Assembly: GCA_026874595.1 (NCBI GenBank)
Contig: CM049307.1
Location: 22,299,079-22,363,078 of the forward strand
DNA from: Sipunculus nudus
Lineage: Eukaryota; Annelida; Sipuncula; Golfingiida; Sipunculidae
Direction: 5' to 3'
Length of the DNA: 64,000 nucleotides
Within the stretch, counting starts at the first letter, position 1; each line of letters opens with the position of its first letter. A program made the position numbers and the translations under genes. The notes beneath the pieces were generated by a model. That model searched no databases. It saw nothing but the letters and a program-made list of their open reading frames with translations, and was not told the DNA's origin. Shown one piece after another: positions 12,013-24,200 of the stretch.

Positions 12013-12036
12013 TAACAGTGTTGTTTTTCTTCAGAT

Positions 12037-14590
12037 TTATACCGCTCTGACCTAGTCTGTAGGCCATAGAGCACTTTACACCGGAGGGTAACACTACCTT
12101 CTATATATATATATATATTGACCTTTCTCTCTTACTTTTTCTTACTACTGACGAATATATATATAGGCCTACATTGATTTGTGTTATCCCAATTCGGCTG
12201 ACGTGATATTGAGAAGCAGTCTCGTACATTTAAAATTTTCACAGAATCTTCATTGGATGGAACAATTTTTTTTTGTTCAGTGATCCAGGTGAAATAAATT
12301 GTGAAACGGCCACATGGTGTGTAATGTAGTGTACGTGAGGGTCGAATTTTAATTAACAAATCAATTTTGAGTTTATGAGAATTGATTTGATATCGCTTCT
12401 GACAGTCCTTTATAGCTGTTATCAGCGAAGTTCAACCTTTATTATTATATTTTACTGGTAATATGAATAGCGCTAGGCCCGTTGGGACATTGCAAGTTCC
12501 ATGATGCTTGTTGATCAGTCAGGCTCAGTGTTCTGTACCTGGTCATGATCGTGGATGTTGGGGGTGTTCTTGCTGTGGCTACCCATGAATAAAATATGCA
12601 ACTGAAGGTCACAAATGCCCTGCGCCGGCCTGTTCCCTGTTAAAGTCACGTTATTCCACAGGTACTTTTATTATTTATTTATTACAACATTCTGCAGGGT
12701 AGCCCGTAGAATGTTGTAAAAAAAAATAAACAAACATGTGCCATGCGCCTGCCTGTTCCCTTTTAAAGTCACGCTATGCCACAGGTTTTTTTAAGTTTAC
12801 AGAGATTCGTATAGGAATTAAAATGTTTGGATATCATCGTCGTGAGCATAAAAACTGTTGGGTCAGCAGATTCATTAAAGTTTAAAGAACGTAGAGTGTG
12901 ATAAATCGTTATAGTCATTGATCCAAGATTAACAACAAAGGGGCACACTTAATTAAATGTATCCGCATATGCAGGTAATTAATTTAAAGATTTCATCGAG
13001 GTGTTCTCATCATCAATCAGCAAAAAAAGGGGGGGATTATTAAACTAAACTCGAACTTTAGTTTGTTCAACCTTCATATTACCAGTCATGATATCGGATG
13101 ACTTCCAGGAATAGCCGAGATGCGTCGCTGTCTTGATGCGTTTAACTCTAAATATAAGTTTATAATGTGCCTTGGGTTTTGTCAAATGTTCCGCCATCGA
13201 AGAGGACGGAACTATGAACCGTCTAGTGTGAACCATAACAATATAACTGGTCCTACTGTTTTTAGCATTATAAAGACTGAGAGTCACAATGGCTGCCTTC
13301 AGAACGTACTACACGGGGTAATTCACTGGACGGCTCTGCTTCACGATCCTCTCAATTCATGCATATTTCATTGCAATCAAGGATTCAAGGGTAATGGTCT
13401 TTATTGCTGCCATTTGCTTTGGACTGAAGTGCTGCAAGAAGGATTTAACGAAGACCAAAGGTCTTCGTGCAGGATGATTTTATGATATTCAAACGGCCTA
13501 AACACAGGTTTCTATATACGTCCTTTAACCTTTTTATACGCTTAATGGTCCGGCAAAAATGAGGAATGACCAAGAAGCTCGATTTAAATATTCACAAAAT
13601 GGTGTGATGCTCTTTTCAAGTCGGACTATAAACCTTTCATAAATGTCACAAGCCCAGAGTAGATTGCGCGGACTATTTAAATATTCATGTGCGGATATCT
13701 TTGATGTAAAGGTGCAATCAAGCAAACAATCTGTAAAAGTACTAATGGGAGAGAAAATTTAATGAGGGAGTGATATTAATCAAAAATCACAAGCGTATAC
13801 CCTGGGAAAACATATTTTGGCTAAATATTAATATAGTGTACATAAAGAAATAATTTATGTTTTTTTTTACTTTCGATATGTCCCCTAACATATGTTACTG
13901 TTTCATGTCTTGGAAAAGATCATTCTGAGTATTTGTTCGCCGTCTTTCCAGTTATGTTAGCCACTATATGTAAACAGGGAACGTATGTTGTATACAAATA
14001 TAAGAAACTTCTAATTTTACATAAAAACCAGTCTGGGCGATGTTTCCCTAAAAAAAAACTAAAATTTGTCCAATGCGCCGGATCTTCTGCAAGATCATGG
14101 CGATAACACAACATGAGTGCCTTTAATTAAAGGCAGACATAATGTTAGTATACTTTGCACTGAAGCAACTCTTGGCAAGAGATCAACTGGTGCAGGTTTT
14201 GGCTTTAAACAAATAAATAGAGTTATAAACGTGTATGAAATTAAATGTTTTGTTTTAAAAATTTTTACTGTTATTTGGACCCCTTCAGCGCTCTGCCCAT
14301 GAAATGTACTCTTGCTACTGACAACTGTAATAACCGTACGTTCCAAACTTTGTGCTGCTACCGAAACCGATATCTCGCCTACAGTGGGCCATCTGGTGGT
14401 CAATAAATGAACCCCATTACGACATATCTCACATCTGGCTTGCGGTTTAATTACATTAGTAGAAGTAATAGATGTATTTAGCAGGCTCGCAGCACTGTTT
14501 AGCACATGGAATCTTCCATCTATCAACTTGAGAAACAATATTTTTTCACCAAATATGGGAATATTATAGGTCAAATCCACTCTCATAGGA
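12037..14590. other. Intergenic, no gene recognised
   Basis: Apart from the repeat pair at 12617-12795 nothing is identifiable. Open frames at 13120-13485 (+, 121 codons) and 14095-14598 (-, 167 codons) have no recognisable domain. The second overlaps a dispersed repeat. A short perfect hairpin, CGAAGACC..GGTCTTCG, lies near 13450. Confidence 0.5.
12617..12795. repeat. Direct repeat pair with an internal hairpin
   Basis: A segment GCC.TGCGCC.GCCTGTTCCC..TTAAAGTCACG..AT.CCACAGG occurs at 12617-12672 and again at 12740-12785. Between the copies a 10-bp perfect hairpin (ACAACATTCT at 12684, AGAATGTTGT at 12708) closes a 14-base loop. The copies differ at several bases. I cannot place it in a known family. 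Confidence 0.7.
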
Positions 14591-14594
14591 GAGG

Positions 14595-15235
14595 TCATGA
14601 TCCCAATTTAAATATATCTCATCCCATAACCAATATCTATGTATATGGATTATATGAAAGAAATTTGTCCAGTATCTTATTACTAACAATGCTCACTGTA
14701 CTGTCAAGTGGCAATAATGGGGGTAGTATATGGTGCAAAAACAAGAAAACGGCGCCACCTGTCTTCAATAGAAGACAAAGCTATCCAAGATCTTCAGTTA
14801 ATTTGATTTTTGGACCAATCCATGCATCCCATATTGAGATATTTTAGATTGTGTGACTTTTTTCCAAATACAGAAATATTAAGGGAAAGGTCATAGGAAA
14901 GGTCATGACCTCAATTAAAATATACATCATCCAATAACCCATATCTATGTATATGCATAAAAATGAAAGAAATCTGTCCCATTATAGTTTTTTAATTATA
15001 ATGCTCACAGTCCTGTCAAGTGGCAAGGATGGGTGTTTTAAACAGCACAAAAACAAGAAAAGGATGGCACCACCAGTTTCTGGTACAAGACAACAACTAC
15101 AGTATCAAAGATTTTCCACAAACTTGATTTTTGGATCAATCCATGCAAGATTTCTTGAGATATTTAAGAATTTGTGTGATAAACTTCCAATATGGACTTT
15201 TTCAAGGTCAAGGTCACTCTTCTAATAAAGGTCAT
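14595..15235. repeat. Tandem pair of a ~310-bp dispersed repeat
   Basis: Two diverged units (about 14595-14905 and 14907-15235) share GTCATGA, CCCATA.CCAATATCTATGTATATG, AATGCTCAC.GT.CTGTCAAGTGGCAA, GCACCACC-type and TTTGATTTTTGGA.CAATCCATGCA segments in the same order. 'AAGGTCATGAC' borders the units. The + strand open frames at 14506-14847 and 14947-15225 are repeat translations, not genes. Confidence 0.75.
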
Positions 15236-17866
15236 GACTTCATTTTAAAAAGGCTTGGTCCTCTCATCCACTTATATGGACATGTCAGGTTTTGTAAAGA
15301 TTCGTGAAAGAGTTTTTTAGTTCTGTCACCTGAAAGAAATCCCTGCAGTGGCGGCAGGGCGACTGTGCCAAAACCACAGCATCCTGACTTTGTCTGGGCA
15401 TACAGTAAACATAACAACTGACACTTTCATCATAAACACAGAACTAATGCTCTAAACATAAACTTTCATATGACACCTGATAAATTTCTTTATATTTTAT
15501 TTATCCTTTTAAATCACAGCTGGCCAATGGTTTAAACATCCATGATTGTCCTGCTATCTCTCAGCAGACCAATTTATAACATAAATCATTCAATCCCAGT
15601 TTCCCACCTGCTAATCTACAAAGCACCTGAAAGAGAAAGAGGTTTCATTTACATCCCAGACTGTTTAATGCAACCCCTCTATGTCATTTGGTGATGGCCT
15701 TATAGTGATTCCTTTTATCTTGGTTCACACTGAGATTTCAAACCCTTATACATAGGGCAGCTTGTGATAGAATTAACATGTGACCTACAGATGTGGTGAG
15801 CAAGTGTGGCGAGCACAAGCTGTGACACTCAGGCCTATGTCAAATTCAGTGTTAACTGACAAAGACTTCTGCATCATCAACTCTTAAAATGCATCCTTCC
15901 ATCGATCTACAACTTTTTTCATAAAATAAATTTTAGAATCAAAATCTTAAAACCAAATCACCATTGTTTCAACAAGTTTCTATAGAAATAGTCACATGTG
16001 TAATTGACACAGTGACAACATTTGGTCAGGTGTAGATTGGGCAAATCACTTATGTCTTTGTTTAAAACTAACTCATTTTCCGATTATATTTTTATTGAAA
16101 AATAATTACCCAATAAGGGCATCATACTGCAAGACTATCTGGGCATTAGATTTACCTGAAGTATTAATTTAAAAAAATGACAGTGTAATAGTGAAAAGTG
16201 ATGGTCATTATTATGAAGGAAACAATTAGTATGCAGGACTTTTTGGGTTTGATTTTGCATTTGGTTAGAGATATATGTGCTAAGGAATCTTAAAACAGGT
16301 ATTAAATGGAAATTACTTGTTTCGCTAAAACTGCCATGACCGCAATAATTTTTCAATTTAAAAATAATAGTTAAAATGGTTATTTTTTAATCACAATGAT
16401 TGTGTTATCCAACATCAAGAAGCAGTTCAATTTCATTGTACTACATACAGCCATGAAAACTTGATTTTTTGGCCATTTGCCTAAACAAACTAAGTAGCAG
16501 CGGTTTACCAGTTCTTAACAAATAGATGACAATTGACCCAATCATCTTTATACGATACCCGTCTACCTAAGGCCTATTACAAAAAAAAATTTTATGAGTG
16601 AATGCAAGTCATTAAATTGAAAAAGTGTCATATTCTAGTTATCAGTATAAATGTTGATTATTGAAGTTTGATTCAAATGGACCAATAAATGTGAAATTTC
16701 CCAAATTGTGAATAACAATTTGAAAGAGAGCTGTTAGGTGGAATTGTTTAAATTAATCACAATGATGATGGTATACATTTAAATGAGACACCTAATGTCA
16801 ATTTTATGATTTGTTCAATTCAAAATATATGTTCAACCAATAATGGCCTTTGATAGGCTTTGCATGATAGGTTTTACATTTCACTGGTTGGGATTGTCTT
16901 TATACACACCGATCAAAGCTCTAATTCCTTCCCCTTCCCAACAAGCAACATATTGGTATTTGAAAAGCTTATACAGACTCTTATTATCCAAGCAATTCAT
17001 GTTTTTATAAAAATGTCTAATACTTCCATTTACTTAAAATTGCAATTAACGTTGTATACCTTAGGTTTCAAGGTTATCAAGGATAATTTGAAGTGTTCAT
17101 ATTCACTTAGAATAAATCCAACATTTCAAAGGATAAACCAATATCCTGATTATTTAAAGTCTCATTTCCCTCAGTGTCATATAGAGTAATTCATAAGAAA
17201 TTTAATGGGGAAAATTGTCTAAAATAAAAACACACACTGCTAATTATCACATATTACAATATTCTCAAACAATAATTTGTGCTTAGGTGACCACTGCTGA
17301 CAATATGAACAATTTATTGTTCAAAGAATACATGGCTGTTTTGATAAGGAAATACACTTAAAACTTTTAATCAGTCACTGATAAACTCTCCAATTCATCA
17401 GTCGAACTAGCCCTAAGTACAGATTAAAATACATGGTTACTCCATATAATCATAAGGTATTCTAATATAACTGGGTATCTGAATCCTCTGTTATTCATAG
17501 AAATACCTCAACTGATTCATAGTGACACCTGGTGTGAAAACATGAAACAACTTATTTCAGTTCACGTCACTGTGATATTAATATTGTTGCTCAAAAGAGT
17601 ATTTGGGTTAACCGTCCCTTTTGTAAATCATACTTCATTAGTGAGAATAAACGAATTCAATGTATCAAAACCTGCTCCAGGACTTTTATTTTCAACTGAA
17701 TAAACAGTAGGTCATCACTGATAATTACTGAAGTAAAAAATTATTACAACCTTACAATCACCATTCATCCTTATGAATCAGAATGTACCTAGAAAAACAA
17801 AATTTGTGTTGCACTACAAACCAGTTTGCAGTAAATTCACATCTATGACATCTATTATAGGTACTA
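15236..17866. other. Region downstream of COX10, no gene recognised
   Basis: AT-rich unique-looking DNA. The open frame 16860-17189 (+) has no recognisable family features. Nothing further can be supported. Confidence 0.5.
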
Positions 17867-17872
17867 TTTATT
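17867..17872 (-). promoter_or_regulatory. Candidate COX10 polyadenylation signal
   Basis: This is the first AATAAA hexamer on the minus strand after the COX10 stop codon, giving a 3' UTR of roughly 350 bases. No transcript evidence is available. Confidence 0.4.
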
Positions 17873-18215
17873 ACGTGTGCAATAAATGACATACTTGGAT
17901 AAGTACTGAGCAGAAGTTTAAATTTTAAGTGACTGTCATTTAGTCTTGGACATTTGAATAGAAGTCAGGTTATCTAATGTTTCAACAACATTTTGGAAAT
18001 GATTGGTCCTACTGGACCTTGTTATTTGATGGCTAATGTACAGTGTCTGTTCATTTACAAAATCTGATGTGCTAAAACTTTCTCACTTGATGAAGGAGAA
18101 ACTAGATGCTGTGACCACACTTTGTGCTGATGGATCTCCATATGACAATTTGTGAACATAGATCTTCATCCAATGCTATGATCCTTCCCTGATTCACTGG
18201 TCCCTGAGGTAATCC

Positions 18216-21200
18216 TTATGTAGGATCTGATCCTTCATGAACATCCTCATCATGGTGTGGCCGACTCCTCTGTTTGTATGTCTTTTTACTAATGAACATT
18301 AGCACCAGTAATGCTGGTATATGTATTAGACTAAATTTAAATAGTTTTCTGGAAGAGTTGCTATCACCATCTCTGTAAAACCGCCATCCTAAGTAGGAAA
18401 AGTATAGATTGAGTGGTAGAGAGTCTATTGCAAAAGTCCACGTAGTTAGTCCTATCATTGGTGCTACTGTCGACAAAGCTAGGAGGCCGAGGCAGTACCG
18501 GAATGCTACACGCTTACACAGTCCTGGGTTTGTTACTGACATCATGCGGTAGCCAGCACGGGAGTAGTCCTGTCTTAGATTCCAGCTCAGCGCATTGAAA
18601 TGTGGAAACTGCCATGCATACATTATCCCTGCTAAAAGCCAGGCACCTGTCAAAGAAGTCAAAATCATGATAAAATACCTTCTACATTGATATCAGATGT
18701 TGTTTACTTTTTTTTGTCTACGTCTACATGCGTAATGTTAGTGACATATTTGTTAAAATACTTGAGCTTTTTTAATAAAGGGATTTGACAAGGGGAAGTC
18801 AAGAAGAGGCTGCAAAATTGTGATAAACAAAATTAATATTATACAGTACACAAGGCCTGGTAGAAACTTTACACAATAAGCTTATTAATTAAGTATGGAT
18901 TTTGCCCATAACTGAACTCGTGCGAGATAATCTATTGATAAGTAGTTATGGTGAATTTTACCAAAGCCCTGGTAAGTTAACGCAGCAAAAGTAAAAATGT
19001 TAACAGACGGACGGTGGGTATACCATAATACATCCCATATAGAGAGGCATATAAAAATGTACAACATTTGTACAGGTGTATAATCATAATAAAACACAGG
19101 GAATATCACTACCTGGATCTAGTTGTCCTGTGCAGGCTGCCCAGCCTATCAAAGGTGGTATGGCTCCTACAATGGAGCCGACCCATGTATTGACAATGTG
19201 TAACCGCTTCATGCGGGTGTAAACCATAGTATAGAGTCCGATGTTAGCAGCAGCTAGTGAGGCAGTCAGAGGGTTGATGAAAGTACCGAGCATGGCTACA
19301 CCCAGACTCCCTGATGCAACAGCAAATCCTACAGCATGTAGCGGGCTAAAATACATGAATCATAAACACATGGTATTAGGTCCACATTTCTTGATACACA
19401 GGTGTATTATCAGGGTTGGCACAACCTTCCCAGCGGGAAAGGAAGGAAAGGGAAGAAACACTTTCTTCCCGGAAGGGAAAAAATTCTTTCTTTCCACCAT
19501 TTCTTCCCACGGAAGAAATACAGTCACAACATACATGTCATTCTTGTTTTTCATATGATATTTTGGTCTTACATGTTAGTACAAATCAACAATTACAAAA
19601 TGTAAAGGGACCATCCCAGACATCTCTCAAGCATAAGAAATTTGCTAAGTACAATTACATTTTGGAGTTCAGATGACATACATTCAACTTACACTAAGTT
19701 AAATACCTTGATAAATTCCTGTTTAACAGTATTTGTTCTCTATTATTTTGTAATGATCTTACCTTAACTGGCCTCGAACAAGTACCCGATTCTTTGTTCT
19801 ATTCATTTGAGAGTCATATGGCACCTCAAAATACTGAAAGCAAAAATAACAGATGATTATCTGAATTTATTGAAAAAAAATAAAATCATGGAGTGTGTAT
19901 ATTTATATAGTTTAAATAAGAAATGGAATGTAAATGTAAATGTTCATGGAATAAATATTATTATAACTAACCATCAGAACTGAGCAGCTCCCTGTCTGCC
20001 TTAGATGAATATTTCTGTTTAAAGGTTTATTTACTGAAAACAATCATGAAAAATTGGAAGAATAAATGAAATGAAATATAATTAAATAAGAAATGATTTT
20101 CTATATATTTATTATAGTTGTTTAAATGATAAATCGCACAGAATTTTACCCTAGCCATAACACCCATTTTATAAATACTCCTGGCATTTGACAAGCCAAG
20201 TAATATGAATCGAGCAAAGGAGTTTAATTTGAATATGTCAAATTATTACCTGATTAATTGCATTTGCACTACATGAGGCAAGACCAGTTCCCAGGGATGT
20301 CACAAGAAGAGTGGCAGGATGGAACACACCCGGAGCCATGAAGTAGCCAGCCATCGCTGTGATGACAACAAGACCTGCAGCGGAAAAAAATGTGGAATTT
20401 AATGTTCTCTTTCCTTGTTTATTACAGTATTTAACATCAATGCTAAACACTTCAAGTGTGACGTGCAGAGGACTCTCATTTAATTTTCCAACCTAATAAT
20501 GCCAGGAGTCTTAATGCGATTTTGATTATGGAAATCTTGTAAAATCTTATATAAAACAAGGGACCCATGGGTCACGGCGCTCAGCTGATCGTGATTGGAC
20601 TATAAATGTTTCTCCACTGTGATACTATATCGAGTCGATAAAGCTTATGAATATCATGGACATGTTGGGCTATTATTAAGGAATGTAATGTAATATGTGA
20701 GTAAATGATAAATGAAATTACCTGACTGATGGATTAATAGAGTCAAATATAGTGGTTTATTTTTTATTTATTTAGGAGGGGTTGAAAATTGTGATATATT
20801 TGAGCAAATATGAATGCAATGACAGCAGTAATAAGCAGTAGTAGAATGATGATAAGGTTATTTGTTGAAGGATCTAAAGTGTATGGTAGTCTGCAAGCTT
20901 TCAATTTGACAGATATGATGTTATGATTAACTATGCTGATGAAGTGATTTATGAATTTGTGACTGTATGACACAATATCTCTTTAGTCTTGACAAGGTAC
21001 ATTATTGTGATGCCCACTATGTCTACATATTACACAATATTGACATAATTTCTGGCATGTACATAGGTACCTATGGACGAATAGTTATAAAAAATATTAA
21101 AGTATGAATATATCTGATTCGTCTTGTTTTTGCTTACTGAGGCTGACTTTGGGATGGGGTTCAAAGAAGGGAAAACTGAGGGCAGCACGAAGGTGGATGT

Positions 21201-24200
21201 AGAAATATTCTATTGTAATGCTTTTCATTTATATAAGAATATGAAAAGCTAAGAGGAAAGGGGCCCTCCTACTTGGTTATAGTAAAGTTCTTAATATATG
21301 ATTGCAAACTAATACTCTGACAAGACTGTCATGAAGAAAAACAGTAAAATTTTGAGATACTGTGATGCATATGAAAATTTACAGATGGACAGGCAAGTGG
21401 ACAGAATGGACTAATACCTTTATTTCACTTTCAAGGGAATAATGCAATTAAGTTTATATATAATCCTATGTTTTTAAGCATATCCACTTATTCCATTAAG
21501 AAGTTTTTATCTGAATCATTTTTTTATTTACAGGTTTTATAAATTTTTAATAAAAAAACCTGAAAATATAAGTTAAAATATTAGAATTGTTGCAAAAGTT
21601 GCAATCATTATATATACAGAGTAAGAAACTGAAACTATAAGTTAAAATATTAGAATTGTTGCAAAGTTGCAATCATCATATATCCAGAGTGTAGCTCATA
21701 TTATTTTTAAATCATAAATGTTTAAACTGAATTTAAAAGAAAATAATGCCACAACATGGCATCTACAAGAATATTCCTTGAATCACTATTAAAAAGTTTT
21801 GCACATTGGAGTTTTCAGTACATGCTTAATTTTATTCACCAAAATAAAATAAAAGTAAAATTGATAAAATAAAACATCTTTTCAAATAAAGTATACACAC
21901 TGTTGGTTGAAGAAGGGACAACAATATCATTGTGCTAATTACTATCCCAGTTTTAATTTATTACTGGAATTAATAGTCAATTTCACACCTGGTGAATTTT
22001 TACTCTTCTGAAGTAAGGAATTACTTATCTGATGAACATCCACACTTTCATAGCAATACACCACTTTGTGGACACAATTAAATGTACACTTTAATCATTG
22101 TTACCCTGGTGGTACAATACAAAATCTAAAATGTAGCATAGCCTAGAATAAGAATGAATCAAATACAGAAAATAATAACATTCATCTAGTTTATGCACCA
22201 TCTGGGGGGGGGGGGGGAGTGCAGGGCAGAGGGGAAGCCTGCTGGTAGTGGCCAGGCTGACCCAAGGCAAGCTGCCTTGGGTGGGTTACATAATGCAAGT
22301 GAAGGCTGTACTACTAGGTGGGCTAGATGTAAACAACACTTGACATAGTGTATGAAAACATGAATAAAAGCTATTCTTTCCAATCAATTTCTTTGAAATT
22401 TCAGATTTTAAAAGATTAAATCCTTTTGTATATATGCTGTGAAAATTAAATCAACAGTGTTAAACAACAAAATTTTAGGTATTGATTTTTTATTTATGCT
22501 AATAACTTGAAAAATCTGCAAAATTCAGATCTAATTTTGGGTAAACAATTGAATCTTGATTAAATAAAGTTATATTCCTGAAAAAAAAGTCTCTAAGTTC
22601 AGCAAATTCTCATGTTAGGTGAGTAAATATATTTCCTGATTTAAAAAAAAAAAATGCATTATGTTTTGGCCCATAACTTCAAAATAATACCCAATACTGA
22701 CCTAATTTTTGGTATGTTCATAGAAAATGTATGAAAGAATGTGAATACTAAATACGATCAAAAACAGATCAGTGGTTTTGATATTAGGCAGCCTTGAAAT
22801 GTAACAATGGCTTTTTGTTATGGAAAACGGAGTTTTTTTCCTTAATATCTCGAAGGAACAAAGTCCTAATGACCCCAATTTTCCGTATGGTAGGAGATTT
22901 TGGGGACATCTAAAATTATGCCAACAGCCTGGGAAGCATAGAGATGTGCACTGAATGACCTACAGTCATCAAAGTGGACTGCTTGACAATGTAAGGGAAT
23001 ACAACAAGAGCCTCCAAAAAAATTCAATAACTAGCTTAATTTTGCAGCTTTAATTTACAAATTTCAGATTTTAACAGAATAAATCCTTATGTTTACATGC
23101 TGTGAAAATTAAATCCACAGTACTTACAGGAAAAAAATGTGCCGTGGCCAAAATTTAAGGTACCAATTTTATATTTTTGCCAATATTTAAAAAAATTTAA
23201 CAGATTTTGATCTAATTTTAGTATACAATTAAATTTTGATCAATTAAAGTTGTATTACTGGAAAAAAGTCCCTACCTTTACCACTTTTGGTCTTAAGTGA
23301 CCAAATATCTTCCTGATTTTTTTACAAAGTCCATTATGTTTGGGCCCTTAACTTTTTTAAATTATATAATACTGACTTAATATCTGGCATGTACATAGGA
23401 ACTATATAGAGGAATATTTATGGTAAATATAAAGAAAACCAGATGAGTGGTTTTGATATTAGGCAGTCCTGAAGTGTGAAAATATATTTCTAATAAAAAA
23501 TTGAGGTTTTTCCTTAATATCTCGAAGGAATGAAGTCCTATTGACCCAAAATCGGCAAGGTAGGAGATTTTGGGGACATCTAAGTGTATGCCGAATTTCA
23601 GATTCGTAGGTCCAATGGTGTCGAAACGTACCAGTCTTACGGAGGGACATCCAGACGGACGGACGGACATCCAGACGGACGGACGCACAACGGACAATGG
23701 ACCACGACTATAGCTCAGATGACTTATAGTCAGCTGAGCTAATTAGAATATTTAAAATTTTTATCAAAAATTATTAAGTTGCAATAAAAAACACTTGCAA
23801 TTTTTTTGTAAGAAAATTATTTAACTTAATTAATACATGCTAATAAATACACTACTAATATCAGATTGCCAACAAATTTTGAGTGCCTCTTCAGCTTGAA
23901 GTAAGTCAAATGTGAGAGTAGTATTACTAGTAACTACCTGTCAGCCTGATTTTTGACAGCTGCATGTAATAAGTTGGGAGATCTTTCCAGGTAAATTTCA
24001 TTTCTTTCCACATCAGTTCATCAATGGACTGCAGCTTGGGGTCAAATGCCTCCATTTTGTCCACATCTTTTTTAATGGCATCCATGAATACCTGATCTTT
24101 AAGGGTGATATTAATCAGTTCCTTTGATTTAGGAATAAAGAGTGAAAACTCCTTTTGTTTATCCATATCTATATTAAACATTTGTTGTGATGTGCTGATG

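Larger units (their letters stand above)
11881..12036. repeat. Near-perfect 74-bp inverted repeat carrying two hammerhead motifs
   Basis: The arms 11881-11954 and 11962-12036 are reverse complements with essentially one mismatch, and a 7-base loop (GTTAGAA) separates them. Each arm runs from TCTGAAGAAAAACAACAC to the loop. A transcript from either strand could fold into one long hairpin, or each arm could fold locally into a hammerhead (see separate entries). The similarity of the arms implies a recent origin or active repair between them. No coding sequence is present. Confidence 0.93.

Noticed and set aside
13120-13485. 121-codon + strand open frame
   Set aside because: No family motif, biased composition only, and an overlapping minus-strand frame. 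It could be a chance frame or an old pseudogene, but I cannot support either.
14095-14598. 167-codon minus-strand open frame
   Set aside because: No recognisable domain or splice context; it overlaps the start of the dispersed repeat at 14.6 kb and another frame on the opposite strand.
23377-23697. 106-codon minus-strand frame rich in VRPS
   Set aside because: Translation of the GACGGACG part of a dispersed repeat present in three copies.
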